Shown here piece by piece: positions 24,547-32,767 of a DNA stretch of 64,000 bases. Under the pieces are notes generated by a model. The model was not told where the DNA came from and searched no databases. It saw nothing but the letters and a program-made list of their open reading frames with translations. Position numbers and translations under genes: made by a program. Every line of letters begins with the position of its first letter. Positions within the stretch are counted from its first letter, which is position 1. The DNA is from JBBITI01 sp963735055 (GTDB lineage Bacteria; Chloroflexota; Dehalococcoidia; Dehalococcoidales; UBA2162), in contig CAVTJN010000021.1 of assembly GCA_963735055.1 (NCBI GenBank), forward strand, positions 62,001 to 126,000, in the 5' to 3' direction.

Positions 24547-25824
24547 TTAATCGGCCCCGGATACCTTCACCAGACGGTACTCTTTCTGCCCCTTACGCAA
24601 AACGAACGCCCGCCCCTCGATGGCATCGCTGAGTGACACCAATCGCCTGGCGTCGGTCACCCTGACGTTCTGAAGGTAGATCCCCCCACCCTCGACCAGA
24701 CGCTTGGCCTCGCCTTTTGACGGCGCGAGTCCGGCCCGTGTCAACAGATCAACGACAGCTATCCCGTCGCCAGCAAAATCCGCCATGGTCATTTCTATGG
24801 ACGGAGCCTCACTGAAGATGTCGAGCACGTCGCGGAGGCCCAGACCACCTATGGCTCCACCGAACAACACCCTCGACGCTTCCTCGGCTCGGGCAAGAGC
24901 CGAATCTCCATGGACCGCTTTGGTCACTTCGTGTGCCAGTTCTCTTTGCGCCAGGCGCCGTTCCGGTTGGGTCTTGACCGCGTCGGCCAGAACCTCGATC
25001 TCCTCTCGGGTCAGGAGCGTCATGGACTTGAGATAGCTCACCACGTCACGGTCATCGGTATTAAAGAGGTACTGGTATAGCCGGTAGGGTGACGTCAATG
25101 TTGGATCCAGCCAAACCGCGCCGCTTTCAGTCTTGCCCATTTTCGCGCCACTGGCGGTCGTCAGAAGCGGCCAGACCAGGGCATGGGCTGTCCGGCCGTG
25201 AACGCGCTTGATCAAGTCAACCCCGGCCGTGATGTTGCCCCACTGGTCACTCCCCCCCATCTGCAACAAACAATTATACCGCTCGAAAAGCGTCAGATAG
25301 TCGAACGACTGCAACAGCACGTAACTCAACTCGGCGTAGGTTATGCCTTCCTGCTCCAGGCGTCGTTTGACCGACTCCTTGGCAATAAGTGTGTTCAGGG
25401 AAAAGTGCTTGCCGATATCTCTCAGGAAATCGGTCAAGGGAGTGGTCGTCAGCCAATCGGCATTGTTCACCATCAAGGCTGGATTAGTTTTTGAATCGAA
25501 ATCAAGAAAACGGCGGAGTTGCTCCTTGATTCCTTCGAGATTGCGGGCAATTACCTCTTTGGACAAGAGCGGCCGTTCCGATGTCTTCCCGCTCGGATCG
25601 CCGATCAAACCCGTACCACCGCCGGCGACCGCAATCGGGGTGTGGCCGAGATGCTGGAGCCTCACCAGATTCATTATGGTCAGCAGATTACCGACGTGCA
25701 AACTCGGGGCAGAAGGATCGAAGCCGATATAGGCGGCAATCTTGTCTCGGGCAAAGAGATCCCGCAGACCGTCGGTGGATGAGTATACAAGTCCCCGCCA
25801 TTCCATTTCGTCGAAGAAATTCAT
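24547..25824 (-). CDS. tyrS: tyrosyl-tRNA synthetase
   Basis: 425 residues, class I synthetase charging tRNA-Tyr. The HIGH-type motif is LHVGN (about residue 41), with the Tyr-binding blocks AYIGFDPSAPSLH, GGDQWGNITAGVDL (written GGSDQWGN here) and the KMSKS-type loop KMGKTESGA (about residue 229). The C-terminus holds an S4 RNA-binding domain (about residues 355-420, ending FVLRKGQKEYRLVKV). ATG follows AAAGGATG. No T-box leader is seen upstream. Stand-alone gene with its own possible promoter. Confidence 0.97.
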   Translation of the reverse strand: MNFFDEMEWRGLVYSSTDGLRDLFARDKIAAYIGFDPSAPSLHVGNLLTIMNLVRLQHLGHTPIAVAGGGTGLIGDPSGKTSERPLLSKEVIARNLEGIKEQLRRFLDFDSKTNPALMVNNADWLTTTPLTDFLRDIGKHFSLNTLIAKESVKRRLEQEGITYAELSYVLLQSFDYLTLFERYNCLLQMGGSDQWGNITAGVDLIKRVHGRTAHALVWPLLTTASGAKMGKTESGAVWLDPTLTSPYRLYQYLFNTDDRDVVSYLKSMTLLTREEIEVLADAVKTQPERRLAQRELAHEVTKAVHGDSALARAEEASRVLFGGAIGGLGLRDVLDIFSEAPSIEMTMADFAGDGIAVVDLLTRAGLAPSKGEAKRLVEGGGIYLQNVRVTDARRLVSLSDAIEGRAFVLRKGQKEYRLVKVSGAD

Positions 25825-25876
25825 AGAGACATCCTTTCAGAGCAACCGGAGAAGCCGATGATTGAAAACAGATAAT

Positions 25877-25905
25877 AGGATACCAGAACAAGGCACCGGT
25901 CACAA
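25877..25905 (-). promoter_or_regulatory. possible tyrS promoter
   Basis: Minus strand: TTGTGA (25900-25905), 17-nt spacer, TATCCT (25877-25882), about 50 nt before the tyrS ATG. Matches are moderate. Confidence 0.4.
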
Positions 25906-25944
25906 ATCGGCTGATGGACTGGCGCCGGGCGGGTCAATGACTCT

Positions 25945-27018
25945 TCACATTGCCTGGTATTCGGCCCCTGCCGACATCGAGTGCGGGAGAAAAGACTTCA
26001 CTATCCCCATCGACCGGTTTGTTTTCTCAATTGACCTCGCCGGATCGGTCTCAACGCCGGTCAAGGCACGAATGGCGTCGATATTCTCGGGCACGGTGAT
26101 AGCCTCATTATGGACCTGATAGACAAGATGGATGTCGGTCTCGTCTACGGCCAGGGCGTCTTCCCACACGGCGACCTCCCAGAGGTCATTGCGCGGGCGT
26201 CCCAGATCCCGCATCAGTTCGATCACCGAATTCATGGCTACCAGTCCGTTGTCGGCGCGGACGAAGGCGACGCGCGGCTCTCTCCAGAGAGCCTGCTTCA
26301 CCTCACTCAGGCTAACACCCCGGGTTGTCTCCACCATGCCAAAGTGCAGGTGACTTAGATTCTGCGAACCCGTTCCGACCATGGTCGTGATGTTTAGCCC
26401 CTTAATGACCGTTTGGGCGTCGCGTCCCTGGTGGCTGGGTACGGTAGTCTCCGGGATGACCGTGTTGGAAACGCCTCCCTTGTGGCTTTCCCATGGATCA
26501 CTTCCCCGCCGCATAACCACGACCCGGGCCCGCTTCACCCATTGGCGCTTGTATAGAGCGCCGATCACGCGACAGAGCCCGGTTGTATTGCAGGACACTA
26601 CCCGGGCGAATTGCCTGTTCAGGGCATCGGCATAGTTGACCTGGGCCGTGAATGAGAGGCCGGTGAGATCGTGCGCCTCCCCACCCTGAAAAACCGCCTT
26701 GACCCCGGCTTTCTCGTATATGCTCTTGTTGGTGAGGCCTCGCCCCCGGGCGGTGCAGTCAACGACAACGTCCACCCGCTTGACCAGATCATCCACGGTC
26801 CCGAGGACGTGAGCACCCCCTTCGGCGGCAGTCTTGAGACCGCCGGCGGACACCGAATATACCGGGTACCCCTTCTCCTCTGCCACCCGAATCCGGTAGT
26901 CAAAGGAATTAAAGGTTACCCCAACGACTTCCATGTCATCCTGGAGGGCGACGGCATCGGCGACGCGCTTGCCAATCACCCCGTACCCGTTGACGCCAAC
27001 TCGGATCTTGCGACTCAT
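25945..27018 (-). CDS. glyceraldehyde-3-phosphate dehydrogenase, class II (archaeal type)
   Basis: 357 residues. It begins IRVGVNGYGVIGKRVADAV, the NAD(P) loop of class II GAPDH, with the continuation VGVTFNSFDYRIRVAEEKGY and the catalytic Cys in VSCNTTGLCRV (about residue 139). The family, typical of Archaea, oxidises glyceraldehyde 3-phosphate with NAD(P) and is distinct from bacterial GapA (SNASCTTN). ATG follows GGGAGGATCCA. It is the only GAPDH in the window, on the same strand as tyrS 120 nt upstream of it, and probably separately transcribed. Length and motifs are intact, so function is likely. Confidence 0.9.
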   Translation of the reverse strand: MSRKIRVGVNGYGVIGKRVADAVALQDDMEVVGVTFNSFDYRIRVAEEKGYPVYSVSAGGLKTAAEGGAHVLGTVDDLVKRVDVVVDCTARGRGLTNKSIYEKAGVKAVFQGGEAHDLTGLSFTAQVNYADALNRQFARVVSCNTTGLCRVIGALYKRQWVKRARVVVMRRGSDPWESHKGGVSNTVIPETTVPSHQGRDAQTVIKGLNITTMVGTGSQNLSHLHFGMVETTRGVSLSEVKQALWREPRVAFVRADNGLVAMNSVIELMRDLGRPRNDLWEVAVWEDALAVDETDIHLVYQVHNEAITVPENIDAIRALTGVETDPARSIEKTNRSMGIVKSFLPHSMSAGAEYQAM

Positions 27019-27217
27019 TGGATCCTCCCACCTTCCGATTTGGTCGGTCGCTCCTCTCCCCGGCCGGATTGAACACGATGCTCACTACCGTCGGGAGTGG
27101 GTAGGTCTATCCCGGACCGCACCATGGAGCGTCCCATCTCAATTATATCCCATATCTTCTGCCGCGTCGCGGACCACGTCATGAACCCACGACTTTCTGC
27201 GACCCTAGCTTGTGGTC

Positions 27218-27223
27218 TATAAT
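27218..27223 (+). promoter_or_regulatory. -10 element upstream of presenilin-like gene
   Basis: TATAAT lies 29 nt before the GTG start of the presenilin-like gene. No clear -35 is found at 17 nt, so support is partial. Confidence 0.4.
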
Positions 27224-27252
27224 TCTATGACTTCTGAAAGAGTAGGCATCTT

Positions 27253-28125
27253 GTGAATTTCAGATTCCGACCTTTTCTCTGGAGCGGCCTCATCCTGGTC
27301 CTGACGTGCAGTCTCGGCCTCTACGCCGCCGTGCACCAGAAAGTGTTTGTCGACACGCAGGGAATAGCTTCCCCGGATGTGTCGGCGGCGCCGGCGATTG
27401 GCTATTTTCTGGGCGTCGTGGCCTTGGTTGCCGTCATCTTTTTCCTGGTCCCCGTGAGCCGGCTCCGATGGGTGTTTCGAGGGCTGTTCGCTGTAATGTA
27501 CTCCTGGGGCGTCTTCGTCGCACTCTGGCTCGTCTGGCCGGCCAACAATATCTACGTCGTATGCGCCGCGGCCATTGGGTCGGGCCTGGCGTGGCTTCTC
27601 TGGGCAAGAATCTGGCTTCAGGACGCGTTGCTGGTAATCGCCCTGGCCGCGGGGGCTTCGGTGTTCGGCTTTTTCTTCTCGCCGCTCACGCTCGTGTTAC
27701 TGATGTCCGCCATCAGCATCTACGACCTACTGGCCGTGAGATTCGGATTCATGACGTGGCTCGCCGACAGATTATCTGAATCGACCACTCTGCCCGCCTT
27801 TGTCATTCCCAAGACCATGTCCGACTGGAACACCAGCACGCACACTGTTCGCGTTGGAGACCTGGCGGCAACCGAAGCTGACAAGCGGGAATACACGATA
27901 TTGGGCGGCGGCGACATCGCCTTTCCGGTCATGCTCTCCGTATCCGTCTTCTTCCAGACGAGCCTTCCCGGTGCAATCGTGATCGGTGCATTTTCGCTAC
28001 TGGGCCTCTTAGGTACGTTCTTGATACAGGCGTCGTGGCTCAAAGGCAAAGCCGTGCCTGCCCTCCCCCCCATCTCCTTCGCTTCCTTCGTCGGCTTCCT
28101 GGTCGTCAGACTTCTTATGAGCTGA
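27253..28125 (+). CDS. presenilin-like A22 intramembrane aspartyl protease
   Basis: 290 residues, about nine hydrophobic segments. All three signature motifs of presenilin/signal-peptide-peptidase proteases are present in the right order. These are YD (residues 157-158, in SAISIYDLLAV), GGGD (218-221, a GxGD motif in LGGGDIAFP) and PAL (269-271, in AVPALPP). Both catalytic aspartates are therefore present. Presenilin-type proteases are well known in eukaryotes and archaea and less often noted in bacteria. The start is GTG at 27253. It has a TATAAT upstream and no obvious partner gene. Substrate unknown; activity is inferred from motif conservation. Confidence 0.85.
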   Translation: MNFRFRPFLWSGLILVLTCSLGLYAAVHQKVFVDTQGIASPDVSAAPAIGYFLGVVALVAVIFFLVPVSRLRWVFRGLFAVMYSWGVFVALWLVWPANNIYVVCAAAIGSGLAWLLWARIWLQDALLVIALAAGASVFGFFFSPLTLVLLMSAISIYDLLAVRFGFMTWLADRLSESTTLPAFVIPKTMSDWNTSTHTVRVGDLAATEADKREYTILGGGDIAFPVMLSVSVFFQTSLPGAIVIGAFSLLGLLGTFLIQASWLKGKAVPALPPISFASFVGFLVVRLLMS

Positions 28126-28243
28126 CATGCATCAGCCGGACGCCGGCGTTGCGAGGTACCGGCGCGTAAACCCGGCGGCGCGAGTTCGCTCTCCCCGTCA
28201 CGAAGGCTTGACATGCCTGCCAAAAAGACCATAAGGTGTAAAC

Positions 28244-29326
28244 ATGACCGCGACGCCGCTGCCGGAATTCGAAATCGGGCCGATACGTCCACCGAGTGAG
28301 GGTGGCGGCAACTCGCTTCTGGTGCGGGTTACCCGTAACTGCCCCTGGGGCCGCTGTAAGTTTTGTTTTGGCACGCTCTACGGCAGGGCGAAGTTCGAGC
28401 TCCGTCCGCTGGTTGACATAAAAAGTGACGTAGAGGCGATTACCCAAATTGTTGAAGCTATCAAGCAAGAGTCCTGGAGGGTGGGGCAGGGGGGCGATGC
28501 GAACCCGACGGTAGCCACCGCGCTCCTCCGGGCAGATCCTTCGCTACGCAACAACCATTGTTTTATTACCGTCTTCAACTGGCTTGCATCGGGAGGCAGC
28601 ACGGCCTTCCTGCAGGACGCCGATTCGCTGGTCATGAAACCCAATGATCTCACGGAAGTGGTGGGCCACCTCAAGCGTTCGTTCCCCTCATTGCAGAGAA
28701 TCACTTCCTACGCCCGGGCCAAGACGGTGTACCGCAGGAGCGCCGGCGAACTAAAGAGTCTCAGGGAGGCGGGCCTGACGAGACTGCACATGGGGTTGGA
28801 AACTGGAGACGACCAATTACTCAGACTCACTGACAAGGGGATTACCGCTGAAGAACACATTGCGGCCGGCAGGAAAGCGAAGGATGCGGGGTTGCAGTTG
28901 TCACTCTACGTGATGCCCGACCTCGGCGGGCGAGACCTGTCCGAGCAACATGCCGTGAACACGGCCCGGGTGTTGAACGCGATCGACCCGGACTACGTCC
29001 GATTCCGCCCGTTCATACCCCGACCCGGGACTCCGATGTACGAGGACTATGTTGCGGGCAACTTTACGCTGTCCTCCCCCCACGAACGACTGCGGGAGAT
29101 ACAGCTCCTTGTTCAGAACCTGACGGTTACTTCAAGGCTGTGTTTCGATCATTTCGGCAACTCGTGGTACGCCGATTCCGGGCTCCCGTTGTTCGCCCCC
29201 GATTACGAGGGGTACCAGTTTCCGTCTCGAAAACAGGTGGTACTGGATTTGATTGAAGAAGGACTATCAATCGCTGAATCCCGCCATCTCGCGGCAAGGG
29301 ATATCATCGACAACCCGCGTCTCTGA
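28244..29326 (+). CDS. radical SAM protein with CX4CX2C cluster motif
   Basis: 360 residues. The cluster motif is NCPWGRCKFC (about residues 32-41), with four rather than three residues in the first gap, as in a known branch of COG1032-like radical SAM proteins. Further core features are GLTRLHMGLETGDDQLLRLT (about residue 180), KDAGLQLSLYVMPDLGG, and RFRPFIPRPGTPMYEDY. ATG follows AAGGTG at 6 nt. Reaction unknown. It ends 68 nt before the convergent end of the cytochrome/NrfD operon. Confidence 0.85.
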   Translation: MTATPLPEFEIGPIRPPSEGGGNSLLVRVTRNCPWGRCKFCFGTLYGRAKFELRPLVDIKSDVEAITQIVEAIKQESWRVGQGGDANPTVATALLRADPSLRNNHCFITVFNWLASGGSTAFLQDADSLVMKPNDLTEVVGHLKRSFPSLQRITSYARAKTVYRRSAGELKSLREAGLTRLHMGLETGDDQLLRLTDKGITAEEHIAAGRKAKDAGLQLSLYVMPDLGGRDLSEQHAVNTARVLNAIDPDYVRFRPFIPRPGTPMYEDYVAGNFTLSSPHERLREIQLLVQNLTVTSRLCFDHFGNSWYADSGLPLFAPDYEGYQFPSRKQVVLDLIEEGLSIAESRHLAARDIIDNPRL

Positions 29327-29394
29327 ACGGCGACAGTTCAAAACGCTCGTACCCCGGACGACCACGACATCAGCAGAAGAAGACCGTCTCCGGG

Positions 29395-29664
29395 CTAACC
29401 TCTCCCAAGGAGACGGCTCACGATGACCGCGGGCAGAGCGATCGACCGACCGATCACATGCCGGTAGGCGATGAAAAAGCCGACCACCAGAGTGGTCACT
29501 CCAGCCATGAAAAGCATCCCCAGCATCAGCAGCATCAGACTGCTCAGATAGTTGTTGCCCGGCAGGACGAAGGTCACCAGTAGACCTCCAAGCACGCTGG
29601 CCACGACCATGAACACTCCCACGATTTTGAGCGACCAGGACACACTTGGTTTCCCTTTTTCCAC
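29395..29664 (-). CDS. small two-TM membrane protein ending the second NrfD module
   Basis: 89 residues with two strong hydrophobic helices (about residues 11-35 and 42-65) and a short basic C-terminus. GTG at 29664 was chosen because GGGAGG sits 7 nt upstream; an earlier in-frame GTG at 29679 would overlap the NrfD gene by 11 nt. It is not recognised as a named family. Its place after an NrfD gene mirrors the 93-residue membrane protein that follows the first NrfD gene at 32486, so it is probably an accessory subunit of the membrane complex. Confidence 0.75.
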   Translation of the reverse strand: MEKGKPSVSWSLKIVGVFMVVASVLGGLLVTFVLPGNNYLSSLMLLMLGMLFMAGVTTLVVGFFIAYRHVIGRSIALPAVIVSRLLGRG

Positions 29665-29668
29665 GTTA

Positions 29669-30871
29669 CTACCTCCCACTACGATACAATGGACTGGTTC
29701 TCATCCCGATGGCGGCCCGGCGGGCCGGAAGCGTCTCCTGCGACCAGGGCGGCAGCCAATGAACGATCACCGCGAGGATGACAAACGGCAGCAGGAATAG
29801 AGCGGCCGCCGTCACCACTCCGGTCAGGCCGAGCAAGGGTGGGGTGTAGCTCGTAAAGCCCCTCAGGCTCTTGGACAGCAATTGTCCACCGATGACCACA
29901 TTCCACCGCATAGCGAAAACCCCGACCACCACACACAACCCGGAAAATACCCGCAGACGCATCTTCATGGATTCGCCCAGCCGCGTCACCTCGGCTACCG
30001 CCAGGACCAGAAGAGGAACAATCGATCCCGCCACGAATTGAATCCCGAAGTAAGTCAATCCGATCTGCTGCGTGATCAACAATCGTATCACTGTCCAGCT
30101 TTCCTCGGCCTCGTAAAGCATGGAGAAGACCTCGAGACCCTCCAGCACCAGGTTGACACTCAGGAAAGCGCCCAGCCACAACGCCAGTGTTCGCAGGCAC
30201 TCGTAATCGAGCGGTGCCTTGCGGAGCTTGGTCACCAGAACGTACAGCATCATCAGCAAGGCCATACCGGATACCGTGGCCGACATCAGAAAGATGATGG
30301 GCATCAACGGCGTTGACCACCACGGGTTCGCCTTAACCGCGCCGAATATGAATCCGACGTACCCGTGGAGAAGGAAAGCCACCGGCATGCCCAGCGCGGC
30401 AAGGAACTTGATCAGTTTGTGGTCTGCGGCAAGTGATGCCTCTGACGCGTCATACACGCCCAGGGCAAGCACCGAGTATACGGTCTTCCTGACACCATCG
30501 CTGGTGGTAGCGTAGCGGACGATGTCCGCCCGAAACACGAGCCATATCTCCATCAGGACGAGGACCAGGTAGAAGAACCAGATGTAACCGAATCCCGACA
30601 TCGCCGAGGAGAGATTGGGGGTCAAGAACATCTCGAGCGCCCTTTCAGGCCGGCCCAGGTGCACCACCAGTGGTAGTGGCGTCACCAGGAGAAAGGCCAA
30701 TGCCGATATCAGCGAAAGCCGGGCCACCGGTTTCAGTTTCTTCATCCCAAAAACGTGATACAGGGAGGAGACGATGAAGGCCCCGGCCACCAGACCCGTG
30801 ATATAGGGATACAGCACGATCAACAGGTCCCACTCGACCACCACTTCGTTAGGGAAAACGAAACCGGTCAC
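29669..30871 (-). CDS. NrfD/PsrC-type quinone-interacting membrane subunit (module 2)
   Basis: 400 residues, about ten membrane helices. The N-terminal features LYPYITGLVAGAFIVSSLYH, LVTPLPLVVHLGRPERALEM (about residue 60) and FLLHGYVGFIFGAVKANPWW (about residue 155) are typical of NrfD/polysulfide reductase PsrC membrane subunits, which exchange electrons with the quinone pool. GTG starts 3 nt after the ferredoxin stop. It is in module 2 with an octahaem cytochrome, a Tat ferredoxin and a small membrane protein. No molybdopterin subunit is present in either module. Confidence 0.9.
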   Translation of the reverse strand: MTGFVFPNEVVVEWDLLIVLYPYITGLVAGAFIVSSLYHVFGMKKLKPVARLSLISALAFLLVTPLPLVVHLGRPERALEMFLTPNLSSAMSGFGYIWFFYLVLVLMEIWLVFRADIVRYATTSDGVRKTVYSVLALGVYDASEASLAADHKLIKFLAALGMPVAFLLHGYVGFIFGAVKANPWWSTPLMPIIFLMSATVSGMALLMMLYVLVTKLRKAPLDYECLRTLALWLGAFLSVNLVLEGLEVFSMLYEAEESWTVIRLLITQQIGLTYFGIQFVAGSIVPLLVLAVAEVTRLGESMKMRLRVFSGLCVVVGVFAMRWNVVIGGQLLSKSLRGFTSYTPPLLGLTGVVTAAALFLLPFVILAVIVHWLPPWSQETLPARRAAIGMRTSPLYRSGR

Positions 30872-30874
30872 GAC

Positions 30875-31705
30875 CTAGTGCACCCCTTTTTCAAACCCAA
30901 CATAGTAGACCTTGGGCTCCGTGCCGAGGTCCGGCTTCAACACGTACACTCGCTTCTCACGCAATGTCTTCCGCACCGAACTCTCCGGATCTCTCATATC
31001 CCCGAATTGCCGGGCGCCCACCGGACAGACTTCGACACAGGCCGGCGGCAGACCCTTGGTGATGCGGTGGTAGCACCATGTGCACTTGTCCACCACACTG
31101 GTCTGTCCGAAAGAGACCGCCGCCTCCGGCGGCAGCACATACCTCGCGCCATACGGGCAGGCCTGGATACAGTACTTACACCCGATACAGTGCTGCTGGT
31201 CTACCAGGATCACGCCGTCGCCGGTGATGTAGGTGGCTCCCACGGGGCACACAGTCACGCACGGCGGCTTGTCGCACTGATTGCACAATTTCGGGACGAA
31301 GAAGCTCGTCCTGATTTCGGCGGCGTCGACCCCCACGCCCCGGAATTCGCCACCGAAACCGTCGCGTCCCGCTTCAGGCGAATCGACAATTGTCTCACCG
31401 TCCTCTTTGACGGTGTACCTCTCCACCCAGGTGCGGTTGTATTCGCCCTTCCAGGGGACCTTGTTCTCCATTTTGCAGGCAACCACACAACGGCCGCAGC
31501 CAATGCATTTTTCGTTGTCAACTATGAATCCCCAGTAGCGCCTGACCCACTCTTCCCCCGTGGGATCCGTCAGAGGGCCGACGGCCCCCATGATTCTGTC
31601 GCTGCTAATGGCCGTCCTCTGCAAGATCCCCATGGCATAGAGGGCAATGCCCCCGGCGATGCCGGCGGCGCCAACTCTGATGAATGTCCGTCTACCGCAA
31701 TTCAT
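30875..31705 (-). CDS. Tat-exported four-cluster ferredoxin (NrfC/DsrO-like, module 2)
   Basis: 276 residues. The Tat-type signal GRRTFIRVGAAGIAGG at the N-terminus implies export in folded form. Four [4Fe-4S] motifs follow: CIGCGRCVVAC, CNQCDKPPCVTVC, CIGCKYCIQAC and the longer CTWCYHRITKGLPPACVEVC, the standard DmsB/NrfC pattern. ATG at 31705 is favoured; a TTG at 31714 overlaps the preceding stop but is too close to GGAG. It should carry electrons between the NrfD subunit and the octahaem cytochrome at the outer face of the membrane. Clusters are complete. Confidence 0.92.
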   Translation of the reverse strand: MNCGRRTFIRVGAAGIAGGIALYAMGILQRTAISSDRIMGAVGPLTDPTGEEWVRRYWGFIVDNEKCIGCGRCVVACKMENKVPWKGEYNRTWVERYTVKEDGETIVDSPEAGRDGFGGEFRGVGVDAAEIRTSFFVPKLCNQCDKPPCVTVCPVGATYITGDGVILVDQQHCIGCKYCIQACPYGARYVLPPEAAVSFGQTSVVDKCTWCYHRITKGLPPACVEVCPVGARQFGDMRDPESSVRKTLREKRVYVLKPDLGTEPKVYYVGFEKGVH

Positions 31706-31710
31706 AGCAA

Positions 31711-32460
31711 TCAACTACTCCGGTGGCAGATCAAACAGGTTGCGTTCGTACGCCCGTAGTGGTCAGCAGGGAAAGGCTTGATGCCTCCGATGTTGTGACA
31801 CGCCAGGCAGTCACCACGCCCTTCCAGCGAATGTAGCGGTTTCGGCAGCGTGGCACCGCGCAGTTCTGCCGAACCATGGCACGATAAGCAGTCAGTCCTG
31901 CCTTCCATCGTGTGGGGAATCGGCGGCGGCAGTACGTCCAACGGCTCGTGAGGGCTGTGACACGACTCACAATTGGCCCGATCCCCGAGGGCGTGGGGTA
32001 CCTGAGGCGGCATGCCGGCCCGTGGGTCGTGCGGACTGTGGCAGATAACGCACTCGGCGGTCCCTCCCATCTCGTCCATGTCCACCTGGGGGAAGCTCTC
32101 CGGACGGCCCACCACCCGTTCGTGGCAGGTCCCACACAATTCCCGGGACCGGTTGGTAGTCAACGGCGTCATCTTCTCCAGATGCTCGCGCGCCGAGCCG
32201 TGGCAGTTCTCGCAGGCGACTGTCTGGTGGTTGCTCTTCTCCCACACCGAGTACTCACCGCGGTGACAGGCAACACAAGTCGAAGACTGCAAGTACTCAA
32301 CGGGGCGGCTCGCCCACAAGTCGGCATTCTGAACCTCGTTCCTCTTGTGAAACCCAAAGTCAACCATCGCGGCCGAAACCGGGATGATCCGGGGCACCAC
32401 AAACACGATCGCAAACAGGACGATCAGTAACAGCACGGCTCTGGTCAGGTGCCGCGTCAT
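31711..32460 (-). CDS. octahaem c-type cytochrome (module 2)
   Basis: 249 residues. One N-terminal membrane anchor or signal (about residues 8-30) is followed by eight CXXCH motifs: CVACH, CENCH, CGTCH, CVICH, CESCH, CLSCH, CLACH and CLICH. The last five recur about every 30 residues with SPHD/SPHE and P-x-P-H elements, suggesting internal repeats that place distal His ligands. ATG follows GGGAGAGTGGG. It lies between the first module's small membrane protein and the second ferredoxin. A periplasmic electron-transfer role is expected; no catalytic feature is visible. Confidence 0.92.
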   Translation of the reverse strand: MTRHLTRAVLLLIVLFAIVFVVPRIIPVSAAMVDFGFHKRNEVQNADLWASRPVEYLQSSTCVACHRGEYSVWEKSNHQTVACENCHGSAREHLEKMTPLTTNRSRELCGTCHERVVGRPESFPQVDMDEMGGTAECVICHSPHDPRAGMPPQVPHALGDRANCESCHSPHEPLDVLPPPIPHTMEGRTDCLSCHGSAELRGATLPKPLHSLEGRGDCLACHNIGGIKPFPADHYGRTNATCLICHRSS

Positions 32461-32485
32461 CCCACTCTCCCAGCCAGTCCTATGA

Positions 32486-32767
32486 TCATTTCGGGAACAC
32501 CAATCCGAGCAGACTGCCAAATGCTGCGAAGCCCACTATGGTGGCGCTAATCAACAAGACCACGCAAGCGAGAAACAGCCCCGGCACCCTCGTGTTCCGG
32601 GGGGAGCCGAATATGGCCGAGGCCACCAGGACGACCACCGGGACCACGATGAGGCCGAGGACGACGTAGCCAATGGCGCCTGGGGGCAGGCCGGCCCCCG
32701 ATGATTCGGCGTCGGCGAAACCAGCGTACGGACCGGCCTTCGCCAGCTGAAACAACAGACCTATCAT
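32486..32767 (-). CDS. small two-TM membrane protein (module 1)
   Basis: 93 residues. Two hydrophobic helices (about residues 30-52 and 62-88) are separated by a polar turn FGSPRNTRVPG. ATG at 32767 overlaps the preceding NrfD stop as ATGA, which supports both the start and translational coupling. It has no recognised family. The counterpart at 29395 has the same size and topology and the same position after an NrfD gene but little obvious sequence identity. Confidence 0.78.
   Translation of the reverse strand: MIGLLFQLAKAGPYAGFADAESSGAGLPPGAIGYVVLGLIVVPVVVLVASAIFGSPRNTRVPGLFLACVVLLISATIVGFAAFGSLLGLVFPK

Noticed and set aside
25825..25944. T-box leader before tyrS
   Set aside because: The upstream gap is short and lacks the T-box sequence, specifier loop and terminator.
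28208..28243. TTGACA box as promoter for the radical SAM gene at 28244
   Set aside because: The only -10-like sequence overlaps the AAGGTG ribosome binding site and would place the start at the ATG itself, so I did not list it.
30755..31759. 334-codon plus-strand open frame across NrfD/ferredoxin genes
   Set aside because: Antisense shadow of well-supported minus-strand genes; its sequence is His/Arg/Asp-rich reverse coding typical of GC-rich DNA.
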